A model generated the notes under the pieces. It had not been told where the DNA came from. It did not search any database and saw nothing but the letters and a program-made list of their open reading frames with translations. The translations under genes were made by a program, and so were the position numbers. DNA of 64,000 nucleotides from Sinonovacula constricta (Eukaryota; Mollusca; Bivalvia; Cardiida; Solecurtidae), in NCBI GenBank assembly GCA_007844125.1, contig CM017558.1, positions 47,192,164 to 47,256,163 of the forward strand, in the 5' to 3' direction. This document shows, in pieces, positions 48,446 to 61,300 of this stretch. The stretch's first letter is position 1; every line of letters starts with the position of its first letter.

Positions 48446-51400
48446 TGGGTGTTGATGTGAAATGTGTGTCATTTTTTTATTACATTTTTTCTATTCTTGG
48501 TAAGTAACTTAAGATTTTTTTCAATTTAATTGATACTTAATTGAAAGCTACAAACGTCGTCTGAAATATACACTGTATCAACCAAAAAAATGAAGCTCTA
48601 GATTTAAAAATTGAAGTTGCATTTAACGGTGAAACATGAAAATGTAATTGTGTGCATGTATCGTAAAATACTATTAAAAAGAAATAAAACACCAAAATAT
48701 ATGGAAGACAGAAACTGAGACATGACATTGTTGATTGTTTACATTTTATTAATTATTCATATTTAAAATACAAAATGACTTTTACAAATGATACATTGGT
48801 GAAACAGTGACTTGGCAGGAGCACACAGATCCTTGAACGTTTTGTAGAGACAGACGCAGCATGGCACAGAAACACAATCTCCCTGCAGAATGATGAAGTA
48901 GCACATCACATAAACAAATTATAGCTCACGATAACTCAAAAGAACAAATTTCTACTAATAGCTTTTGATGAGGCCCTATAGTGTGTGTATTTCTGGAATT
49001 GTCTTTAAAATTATTGGGTACCTGGAGAAGAAATGTTGGAAATTGATAACCTTAGAAAATGTAAACAGATATCAGCATTAAACAGTTGCAATGAATGTTA
49101 TACTCTGCATTAAGTAAAATCAACACAATGATTGACAAAAAAGTTCCAATACTTTCCGATACTTTTGTGGTTTTTGTTTCAACATTGTACTGTTTTGTTC
49201 TTGTTCATTTACTACACTCAATTAGGTTTAAAAACTCTGAAAAAGTATTATAAGCTGCTCCACGTGCAGTCTTTCTTAACATATAACAGGCATATTTAAA
49301 ACATACTTATAAATATATATTTTGTTGCAAAAATTGCAAACAAAGCAACAGTGAAATACTAACTTTTGAAAAATTATAACTTTGGTTTCTAATAACATAT
49401 GGTTTCTAATAATATACAAACATGAACTATGTCAAGAACAAGAGAGGAAGGAGCAAGAAAACATTCTTGCACAAAATATATTGACATGCACTTTGAAATA
49501 AAAATGTATAAAAGTTCTCATTAACAGCTAGAAATATACAAAATTTATAGAAATGCCTATAAAAATTGACCTTAAAAAGTGAACAAAATTCAAATAACGA
49601 ATGCCTCAACAAAGATGAAACAACTTTCATATAATAAAATTTTCAGAACCACGTTTTGTGTTTCAGTTTTTTTACTACACAAAAAAAACATGAAGACTTG
49701 CTAAAGTATAAAAAAGTACCAAACTCTAATTTCTGTAAACATTGCTTTATTATCACAAATTTTATTTTTTATAGATCATGAAAACTTTGAAACTTAGACA
49801 ACTTAAGAGATTTCATTGTCCCATGACTTGAAGCAGTCAAAACAATGTAACAAATATGACCATTTAGTACCCCTGAAAGGGTAAGCAGAATGAAAGGACC
49901 TGTGCCAGCAAGAATGCAAGAAAAGGTCTTAAAGATGGATAATAAATGCTACATATCTTCATTGATAATGAACAACTGACAAAGGATGTCAGGCAAAACC
50001 ATAGCAATGTTAAATAATTGACAGTTTAAAATATCTTCTTCAACATGCCTTACCAGCAGGTAAATAAACAAGTAAATGGCAAGTTTTGGATTTCTTGTGT
50101 CAGAAAAAAGTAAACATTTTAGAAATTTTCCAGTATTACAAGGAAAAAAACTTTTTTTTAAGAAAGAACATTAATTTATTTTGTAACATAATCATCTTGC
50201 TGCAAGGAGTTTAAAAAGGTACAAGAACATCTAAGTTAACAGTGAAATCTTTCGAAACGTTGTCAAAAGAATTTGGTTTTCTCCAAGTGAAAAAAGACTG
50301 ACTGTTGTATTGTCGAACCAAGCAGCACTGTAACACAGATTTGAAAAATGGACAGTGAAGGTTGATGATTGATCATAATGGATGACAAAGAATGACAATA
50401 ACAAAAAATCTCGTTCTTTTTGACACAGAGTAACATGATTACAAAGTAACATATTTATTTTTCCTAGCATGCTGTCGATCTCTCCCAACTCCTTTTCTCT
50501 CTCTCCCTAACTCCCTCTTCCAAACAAATATCTGGTATAGCCATGCTTATCCAATGGCATCTGGTAAAGCAAAAAAAAAAGAATTCTCACATTAGGTCCA
50601 CAACATATAAAAGTCATCACAGTCAAAATCTGGACATTGTCATCAATATATACAACACATAGAAAACAAACACTGCCTATCCTTCACAGGACTACTAAAA
50701 CACATCCATCTATAAGTACATGTATCATATACTATCAACTTTCTTCACAAATATACACCAAATGACTAGAATACAGCTCAATGTTTGTAACAGAAATATA
50801 TATAGAAATGAAGACAACACATGTTCAAAATATTTGAACATGATGAGGATGACAATAACAAAATACAGCCATTACAATATATGGTGCAATTGTTTACATT
50901 ACAGAAAAGATTCAAAGGATTTACGATCATTTTTGTCGTATTCTCAATATACTCTCATCCGTATATGTTTAGTATGTTCGTGTCCTTTGTGTACTCTGTC
51001 ATGGACCATACAACAATTCTGATTGCATATTTAAGTGAACAAGTTATTGCAGATTGGGGACACAATATTTTGATTCTCGTCTCACAAATACAGCAGCTTG
51101 AACAACAATGTTGGTACATTATAAATAAAGCATCAATTAGTACGCTGACTTATACTACCAACACAATGAAAACATTTCAATGATTTCACTTTGAACTTTA
51201 TTAGTACTGATACACCACTAATCAGTTCCAACAATACTAATTAATAGATGTACAACACTAAATTAAGTATAAAAAACAATATTCAATAGTTGAACCAATT
51301 AGTGTGTTATAGCAGTTGCTTCACTGTCATTTTATGTTTGTTCATCATTATACGGAATGACTTGTCACACAGAAAGCTTGTGTCAGAGAAAGGAAATAAA

Positions 51401-51461
51401 TATCACATTTTTTTATAATAGACAAACATATTACCAAATGAAAGAAGTCAGTTGGTCACTA
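48446..51461 (-). other. Convergent intergenic region / teneurin 3' UTR
   Basis: About 3 kb of AT-rich DNA downstream of the teneurin stop. Several TTTATT (minus-strand AATAAA), for example at 48745-48750, could end the transcript. Plus-strand frames at 50720-51183 and 51357-51848 show no family features, and the last overlaps teneurin coding sequence. Confidence 0.5.
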
Positions 51462-51584
51462 TCACCGCTTCTTCACAAATTTTACATTATTGCAATCGTC
51501 TGCCAGTTCAGGAAAGTATTCTGGTTTGTGTATAAACTGTGCCTGGAAGCCCTCCGCTTCCCCACTGGTGAGGATCTCTTGTGC
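51462..51584 (-). other. Teneurin C-terminal associated peptide (TCAP)-like tail
   Basis: The last 40 residues start AQEILTSGEAEGF and contain PEYFPELADDCNNVKF before KKR and the stop. They align with vertebrate TCAP (family knowledge: about 40-41 residues, YPELAD core). Basic sites precede it (KKRAIQRAWRREK). The Gly that allows amidation in vertebrate TCAP (GKR or GRR end) is absent here; the end is VKKR. Confidence 0.7.
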
Positions 51585-52318
51585 CTCTTGATCCGTCCAA
51601 CTATGATATGTTGGCAAACTGTTCTGCAGCAACCATTTCTCACGCCGCCACGCACGCTGAATTGCACGCTTTTTAGCATGGCGAAGAATACGTTCTCGTT
51701 CTTGGTCATAGTTGCTACCATAACGAATCTTTATCACAGAATGGTTGCCATGGAAAATAACTTCAACTTCCTCATAACCAGGCAACCTATAACCATCCTG
51801 CTCAGAGAGTCTATCCACTGTTACGTTGATTCCATTGGGAAACTCTAACTCGCTTCCTCGTACACCAAGTTTTCGCAAATCTTCATTCACTGATGATGCA
51901 TCTGGCTTGACCAAGTACATAATGTCTCTGCCATTAATTGTGTATCTTAAATCAAGCATCTTTGAACCATTTAGAAAACTGATCAACTTTTTAGACCACG
52001 GGTCAATATTCTCGAGATGATTAAAGTACACATCACTGCTCACCACCGACAAGATGACACCATGACCAAATATTGACATTTGTGGAGCAGGTTTGATCGG
52101 GACAAACTTCTTGATGGGCGAGATTCTGGACTGCGGCACCGTGGATGTTGACAACATGCTGTGCATGTCACGCTGGAAGGTACACTCAAAGGCCGATGAG
52201 GTTGGAAGAAGATTGTTGTCACCATGATTTTTCTTGGGTCGAACCAGTCCGTTGTAACCAACATTAGGGGCCAGACTTTCCAGATCAAATCCAAGAAGTT
52301 TGAGCCACTCAGTTATAT
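51462..52318 (-). CDS. Ten-m: Teneurin last exon (Tox-GHH-like domain and TCAP-like tail)
   Basis: 285 codons counting the stop. Begins DITEWLKLLGFDLESLAPN, includes NGINVTVDRLSEQDGYR and YGSNYDQERERILRHAKKRA, and ends FVKKR-stop. The order ITxWLxLLGF, GINVTV, helical R/A-rich segment and ELADxxNN is the teneurin C-terminus. In the family this region is related to bacterial polymorphic-toxin nuclease folds but acts as an extracellular part of the receptor. Acceptor GTTGTAG, taking 1 base of its first codon from the previous exon. Confidence 0.93.
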
Positions 52319-55300
52319 CTACAACAGATGGATAGGCAAAAACAATCAAACTAATATTAATCTGGAGTTACAAAAATTCATTTATGCTTAATTTAAAATT
52401 ATACTTACAAAGTCTAACAAAAATAATGTGAATATAATAACAGTACCAGCCACTTTGTAGTAACACATTTTTATAACAAGAGGACCATAATGGCCTTTAA
52501 TTGCTCACATGAGGACAAAGGCTTTCAGTAGGCTCAAATCTGGCATGAAGTAATTAAGAGTTATTTACCTTAGAAATCTTTGGTGAAGATTGGACCATTA
52601 GTGTGGCCACTGGGTTGATAACATTTTCTAGAATTTTACCTAGTAACATACTGAATCCAAATGGTCCACTTCAAAACATATGTAAGAATTGATACTGGCA
52701 AACATTCTGGCCAAGTTTGGTAAAGATTGGGCCATCAATTTGGCATCTTAAGAGTTTTCACAAGGTTTTTCTAAAATATGACCTAGTGACCTATTTTTTG
52801 ACCCTACGTGACCCAATAATAAACTCATCCAAAATTTCATGCAGACAATCTGATGAAGTTTTGTAAAAATTGGGCTATGAATGTGGCCTTTTGTGTGTTC
52901 ACATGCTTTATCTAAGTTTTTATCTAATGACCTCTTTTGTGACCCTACGTGACCCAATAATGAATTCATCCAAAATTTCATGCAGACAAACATTCTGACC
53001 AAGTATGGAGAAGATTTAGCTATAAATATGGTCTCCAGTGTGTTCACAAGCTTTTTCTAAGATTTTTCCTTGTTACCTACTTTTTGACCCAACATGACCA
53101 AGTTACGAACTCATCCAAGATTTCATGCAGACAAACATTCTGACCAAGTTTTGTGAAGATTGGGCTATAAATGTGGTATCTAGTGTGTTCACAAGTTTTT
53201 CCTAAAATTTCACCTAATGACCTATTTCTTGACCCCAAGTGACCCAATAATGAACTCCTCCATGATTTCGTGCAGACAAACATTCTGACCAAGTTTGATG
53301 AAGATTAGATAAAAAATGTGGCCTCTAGCATGTTCACAAGCTAAAATGCAGTTGTGCTCAGGTAAGCTAAAAAAAACTAGTCATATAATTTCATAGAAAA
53401 AACAATTGTAAATAAAAGAGTTGTGAGAATGTATTTTGGAAAAAAGAATCTTGTAGAAAGTATCTGATCAGGAAATAATGTCAAAAACATTCACAACAGT
53501 ATCTAATTGAAAGATAATACATTTGAAAAGTTTTAAAGTTATGAAAGTCTAGAAAATATTGAAAATTTTTGTAAAAAAAATGTGATGTGTTACCTAGTGT
53601 CGGGAAGGTGCGTTCCTTCAGGTGCGTATTGATGAGGTAGCGGTGCTGGTAGTTGTTCATCATGATTGGGTCCTCCATCACATACTCCAGCTGCTGCAGT
53701 ATGCCATGGTAGTGGGGCTCAATGTAATGGCCAATCATCGTGTCATACACGCGGTTCCCATAATGCACCAGTCGTGTTGTAGGATTGTAGATCCCACCCT
53801 GGAATCCAAAGCTGAACTCGTAGTTAGGATTGGAGTCGGATATAATCTGTCCCAGAGGATCATAGCTCACCTGTTTGATGATGTAGCCACTTTCATCAAA
53901 GATTACAATAGGACTTCCCATCGGATCAGATGCAACATAGTTGAGCTTGTTCTGGCGTTCAAATGCAATGATTCGACCTTTAGCATCATAGAAATACTGG
54001 GTCATCTCCAGAACACTGTGATTGAAGGTGTGAGTGATCAGTTTAGGGTTAGAGATATCAGCATAGAAGTACTGCATGATGTTGCCAAGGCGATCACGCT
54101 GGACAACCACACGATCCTGATCATCGTAGTCAAAGAGGATTTTAAAGAGACCAGACCTGGTCACAGAAACCAGCTGACCTTTGGCGTTAAACAACAAATC
54201 TTCGTCCTGCCGTTGAATCATAAAACCATCCATGTCAAACTTGTAGCGGCGCTGACCAAACATCCGAATCTTATCTCCAACATCATACTCCATGGACATT
54301 GTAGTAGAATCTTCAATAATCTTATTAATGTTGCCATTATTGTCATAGCCATATTGCCATCTGGTCTTGCCATCTTCTCGCACCTCAATCATATTTCCAT
54401 CAATGTCATAACTATACTGTAGCTCACAGACATCTGTCTGGCCAATCATTCGCGACCATTTGAGGATCCTGTTCATGTCATCAAAAACAATGTTCAGCTT
54501 AAAGCGAACATTTTCCTTAAATGTGTATTGCACATCTTGCATTCGGCCATAATTGTCAAAGCTTCTAGCAATAAGAACATGTTCATCATACACTTTTTCT
54601 CTATCTACCAATGGCCATTCAAACTTCAGGTATTTCACCTGTTTCAAAAGACCATTTGACTCATCATAATCAATGGTGGATGATGTTGTTAGATTCTGTG
54701 AAAATGAACCTTGAATTGAAGTTAACCGGAAATTTCTGTCATACAAATAATTGAATTTTGCAGTCAGTAGACGGAAGTCATCAGGAAATGTAATGCTGCA
54801 GGAGTCTATGAGGGAAGACTCATATTGAAACCGTGTCACTAATCTGTATCCAGGACTCCGCACTTCCACCATGGATCGCATCGAGATGTCCATGTTGTAC
54901 ACGATACTGACCTCCGTCTCTCCAAACATAATCAGTGTAGGCTGCGAGAAATGATTGTAGCGGTAGATGATCTTCCGACACTCACTGGGATACATGACCT
55001 GCAGGAGATCACCATTGCCATTGTAGTCTTCAACATAGGGCAGCTCCAGATTGGGTATCTCATAGATAAATCGTTGGGCACCAGAGATCATCAGCCGCTT
55101 GAAAAAGTGGCGACCAAGACCAGGAGTTCGAACCATCAACAGGTTGCCTTCGTCATCATACTGTAGATAGTACTGCAGTCCACTGGGCAGGATTATGTCA
55201 GTAGGCTGGCAAAGATAGATAGCAATATTCATCTTAATATTTTAATGAAGAACATTCAATTTCAAACAGCATCATAAATTCATTGCCAACACTTTTTTTA

Positions 55301-58300
55301 AGTTATAACTGATTTTTTCTAATCACTCTTAATACTTTAAACATAAGCTCTTATTATGAAACAGATTGTTAGGCTATCTCTTGATTCTTCAATCTTTTAC
55401 TCTTGAAGCTTCAATCATTTTCTTGTTTTCTCTTCAATTATAAAATGCATTTCATTTGTACCAAAAATTTCAATTATCAATAATATTGTTGTTAGATAGT
55501 CTTTGCTAAATTTATATAAATATTTTCAGCTACAATTGAATCTCAAAATTTTAAAAATGAATTCACCTTAGAGTTTATTTTGAAACCATAACACTGTAAT
55601 TTAACCAATAAGGTGCCAAATGTAAAAATGTTATTGTTTCCCGCAAAAGAACATTATTCTGAGCAAACCCTGTCCCCAGCAAGACCCACCTTTTTGCCAT
55701 ATCGGTAATTGTAACGAAACTGGGCACCATTGCTGCCTGTTTTCTCCTTAAGCAGTCCCCTCTGGTCGAAGATGCGTCTCTCTTCTAGATCGCCATACTT
55801 CCAGTGAATGACCTCCCCTGCTGTGTTGTATGTCACATTGAGAGAGTTATGGTTCCTGGCTGGAAGGAAGTGGGTCGGAAGTCCAGAGTTGTCAAAGGCA
55901 GTTGTGATAATCTCTCGCAGTTCTTTGTCCAGTATTGTCTCTGTGTGTGTGTCCCGGTCATACTCAATAGTGAGAAGATTGGCCCCATTCACCTTTAGAT
56001 AGAAAATAGTGTTGTTGCAATATTGCATACAATTAGGCAGCAAAAACATAAGAATAGCGTTACAAGGCAAAATTGAAGACACCTGTTTAGATTGAAATTT
56101 AATTTAAGGTTGTTAAATGGATAAAAATACATGTTTCTATGTTTTTGGAGGTTATTAGTTCAATAGGGTAACCTACTGTTTATTCAATTTTTAAATGTAG
56201 TTCAAAATTCAATTAAACTGAATTTACAAATATTATGTTACAGGAAGCTTAATTTTATGAGAGAATAGCTTACTAGTGTAATTAATTATATGACAAAAAA
56301 TGCTTTAGTAGGAAAGTTTGCTTAAAAAATAAGAACAATTAAAATGGCCATTTTATAAACCATTTGCAAGGAACAGGGATGGTTTATGAAGTGCGACAGC
56401 AGCTAATCTTACAGATTGGTGGATATGTATTGAATCTTCACAAACTCGAGGAGTAAGATTATTCCATTTGTGACGAAATAAGTTTATAAACTGACATTAT
56501 TATTTAGTTAAATCCAGCTAGTAATAAATATATATGACACCAATAAAAACATTTGTTAGTTAAAAAAAATTAACAAAAACTTAAGTTTCGTTAAAGTAAA
56601 ACAGCAAAAAATATTACTGGTAGAAAGATAAAAAGTTAAGCACTTCAAATATAAACAAAATACAACAAGTATTAAATTTGAATAATAGAACTGCGGGAGA
56701 GTGCAGCCAAATTGTTATCATGCATGATGTTGAATTAAAAAATGCACCTCAGATATTGATATAAAGGTATATACATAAGGAAACAGCTGAATTGGTAAAA
56801 AAACACATCCATATGTCACATGGCAGGGAATGGTTATAGAGGATTGTGTGTACATGTAGGTATGTTCAGGAGAGCTATACATACACCTTTGGCTGAGTTT
56901 ACCATGTTTATGTATATAATGATTGCTGATTTCAATGAAACATTTATTTACATTTAAATGTTATTTTTTGGATCACTTCATATTCTCACATTATGAAATA
57001 AACCCAAAATATATAACTTATTTTGAAATGAAATTGTCATTAAAGAAAGTTAAAAATTAATTTAATTAATTTCTTATTACATCTATATATATATTTTTAA
57101 CTATCACAGTTCCTAAATAACAAACAGAGATAAAAACAGTTTTCTTAATTTGTCTTAAAAAGCATTATTTAAATAAAATTCACAGAATTGCGAGGTCAAG
57201 CCTTGTTATGTCAACATGCTTACATTTCCAGCATTTTGATACAGAAAAATAAAGCTATGGGATATTTTGAAAAAGGGACAATACCCATCAAACAACAACT
57301 TATATCTGTATTTTATCATGTTACACCTCCATGAAACTTGCTTTCAGAGAGTTGGCAGCTCTACGCCAATAAAAACTAAAATTTAAAAAAAAAAAAAAAA
57401 GAAGCAAATTGGCATATAAATTGATCAAGTCTTGCAGACAATGCCCGCCAGCCGAAAGGTATTATTAAGCCACTGCAGACTACTTATAATCCGCCATTTA
57501 TGCAATATAACAAGAGACAGACAAGTAAAGCTCGCTGGCACTACGAGACAAGTTGCGTGTATGCGTGTTGCTGGAAGTATAAGCATGAGAAGCCTGGTGG
57601 AGATCACATACCAAGAGGGCCTTTTCCTTGTAGCCGCCTGCCTCATGCGTGTCTATCATGCTTTCATGCCTTCTAAACATCTCCCCTACCCTGAACCTTC
57701 GGCCAAGTTTCAAGATGCTTTCTTTCGGGCGGCCCTTGCGGCGAAGGTAAAACCTCCACTCAAGTCGATGAACAAGTTTGTTTGGAGCAATCACTTTCCT
57801 CTTAAAATGCATCCGATGTGAGTTTTCCAGTATTGGATTGCCTCCAGTTTCCAAGGCAACAGTGAGATTGCTAGGAAACATAACAATGACTGCTCCATCT
57901 GGTAAGTATGTCACCTTTGTCTCAGCTGAACCTATTGGGGGAAAAAAGACATTCATTAAATAAAAATATATTCACAAGGACAAAATAAAATAAAAAATCT
58001 TTCAAATTAAGGCATAAACTGAGCAGAAATTTCATGCAGCAGTTAAATGATTCTGTTAAAACCACTATAAAAACTTAAAAGTGACTGAACAGCAATGACA
58101 TATATTAAATAAAGTGTTATTTAACAGTGGATGTGAAAACTAACTTTTTGAATTTACAGTTCCATCCTAGAAGGATTGAAGCAGCAGTCAACAAACTTAA
58201 ACAGATTGGCATGCAAACTTAAAATATATTTTCCAGAAACTAAAATAATATACTGTATAATGCAATAAAGTCTTGGATCCTGGTAATGATCAAGGGTGTA

Positions 58301-61300
58301 AAAGTACTAATATGGCACAGAATTGTGGACATCAGAAGAAAAAATGAGAAGTTTTATGGAAGGGAAGAGTGGATTAGAGCGGGTAAAATGGGTATTAACT
58401 AAACAACTACTGGCAAGTCTTTGAGGAAAGGTACATATACAGGGTTTCTACAGAAAACAGACATCTGTACACAGACTAACATGGCTACACATAATAACAT
58501 GGCTACACATAATAACATTTCAACAATAGCATTTGTCTAGCACATCTCTCTGCAAAAATAAAGTTTAATCTATTCTCTTTTTTACAAAGAAAAGAAACAA
58601 TTTTACTTACTAATACATGCATTGCATATTCTCATCAATATCGAGCAACTTAAGAATAATGTCATTTTTACAGGTTTTAAAGTCAAGTCTGTTTTTTTTT
58701 GCTAAAATACTGACCATGTACATGACATGCTGAACATAGTTTTTCAATACTGAATGCTGATTAATTAAGTTTATTGAATTTTTTACCTTTTACATGGATA
58801 TACAATCAAGCCCTTTTATTTGGAATCAGGATGAACTCAACTAATGGGATGCTAGAAACCACCAGTAGTTGACTGACAACCACAACATTACACTGAAGGG
58901 TAACATCGTACGCATTTATTTATGCACAGTGGGTTTATGAAAATGCTGCACCCAGGACCCACACGTGGAATAGTTGTCTAGAACAACTGACAGTTGGTGA
59001 ACGAGGGTGCACATCATTATTTTCAGTGCATCATTGAAAAAGCAGTGAATCAGCTCAAGCACTAAGCATTGTGGGAAGATGAAACAGTGAGTGTAACACA
59101 AAAATATATAAGCTTGTATAAATAAAGACACACTGAAAACAAATACAGACACAGAAATACAAACAGAAAGTGAAATAACATACAAAACAGTAAACATCAA
59201 CATGCACATAAAATATTATAACATTAAAACATATATGAATTAATCAGTATTAACAAACAGAAGAGGACAAAACATACACATTTCTGTTATTAACTGATGA
59301 AAATGCATGTATAAGGAAAAATCCCCCTCTATCTTTAAAAGTAAATAAAAGCTTTCATAACCATTTTTCTAGAAGCAGATCAATATTTTTTTTATGAAAT
59401 CTTAATCATATTTCCAAATATTCATTGTATACTACAGGGTTACTTTCTTTAGAAGAATTTAACCCATCTTGCTAAGTTACATTGCATGCTCTTCAATAAA
59501 TTTCTCAATCAAATACAAAAAATCAACATCAAATGGCATTTTCTATTAGCATATTGTTATAAGCCATTTGTCACCATTGACTAACATATGAGCAACATAT
59601 AAATGAACACACATGGTAGTGTTAGATCTAAGACTACAACATGATGACAGTCAAAAGTCTCTATATCACATCCAGTTTTGATGTTATATTTATGAAGTGA
59701 GTTTTTGCTCTCATGGAAATGAGCAAACCAGTATGCTATAAACAGTCAACTTGCACAACTTACAACTCCAAACATTGAGATATCTGTTTAGACAAAGGAA
59801 GAACAGTGAACTAGCAAGGTCATGGTCACTTTTGTGTTGTCATTGTTGCATGTTTGAATAATTAATGTCATGTTTTGCACTAGCCATTCTATAAATGTTA
59901 AAATAACATCAAAATGAAAATAAAGCAAATATATTTATTTAAAGGAACAATATAAAGAAAGTATGATTTTATATCTCTTTTTCCTTACCTGTACAAGACT
60001 GTTTGAAACTTTGTTAGGAATTTCTATTAATAATGCTTAATGAGGTAATTAGGTCAATAGCTGATCATTATTAAACATAAGTATGAAAGTGACAATGACC
60101 TTGTAATAAGGTAAGAGTGTAAACTAGCAGAAGACTTGCCATGCAGAGCAGACTGTACACTGCCGTAGGTTGCCATAGCTACGGTATTACTGTTATCGGT
60201 GGTCACGTGTACGATAGAACCTGTGGCGTTCACATCTGTGTGCAGATGGGTGATCTCCCCTGTGGGCTGCCAAACACTCAGCAGGCGGCCCATGTTGTCG
60301 TATGTGTACTTGTACGTCTTCTCGTCAGACAGCTGCTTGCTCTCCAGGAGGCCTGACAGCTCATTGTAGGTGAAGGCTATGCTGGCATTGTCTGGGGACA
60401 GGAACAGTTGTAAACGCCGGATGTTGTCCATGCTCAGCTGACTTTTCTCTCCTGTAGGGGAGATAATCTCCTTGGCTTGACCTGTAAAGTCACGTTCGAT
60501 CTGAATACTCTTGCCTGCATTGTCTGTCACTGCCGTTAGCTTGCCATTGTATGAGTTGACGCTGTATGTGAAGTTGTACATGTACTGGTCAGTCATCATG
60601 TTCACCGTGTGTTGATGCTGCCCATACCTGTTGAAAATATACAGCTCCTTTGTTTCCGTGGATACAACTTCAAACTGACTCAGCCAGTTGGCCTGGGGGA
60701 GTTCAGAAATGACTGAGAACACTCGAAGGTTACCAGAGTCAGCAAAGTGGACAATTCCATCTGGAGTGACTGTAATAGCTGCCAGCTCTTCAAACAAGGC
60801 TTGAGCTGCAGAAGTTTCTGTTGGATCATAACACTGGCAGTTTGCTGCCTGACAGTCACACTTGGACTTTGTTCCAGCAAAGTGATGAATCCTGCCATCC
60901 GTGGTCACCAGTCGCACTCGGTTAATATGATGTCCATCACTCTCAATGATATATAAGTCTCCATTAGGGCCAAATGCTATTCCCTCTGGTTTGACAAGAT
61001 TCACATGGGCAGCGATACTGGAGGCCTGGTCATCATCATTTAGTACACCTGTAGGTAAGAATGTGGCATCAATCTGGGGACAGGTAAGTGGGCGTCCAGC
61101 GATGATCACTACCCGGTTGTCCTTAGTCAGCTTTAGCACCAGGTTGTCATCAAGGATATGAAGACTGTCATCCAATGGGTCAATAGCCAGAGCCGTGGGC
61201 CAATGAAGGTGAACCTGAATAGACAGCAGATAGAGATTGTCCTTATCAAGCTGTTTAGAAAAATTTAACAAAAGAACAATAAAGAACATTTTTGTGTTGT

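Noticed and set aside
50720..51183. Plus-strand frames of 100 and 120 codons
   Set aside because: AT-rich, overlapping in different frames, in the probable teneurin 3' UTR; no known motif.
51357..51848. 163-codon plus-strand frame
   Set aside because: Antisense to the teneurin last exon; no family features.
53622..54422. 266-codon plus-strand frame
   Set aside because: Antisense shadow of the teneurin YD exon, whose minus-strand frame is clearly conserved.
61215..61250. Alternative upstream acceptor for teneurin exon 4 (AAACAG before CTTGATAAG)
   Set aside because: It would insert 12 residues (LDKDNLYLLSIQ) where family members align without a gap; the CAG at 61215-61217 fits.
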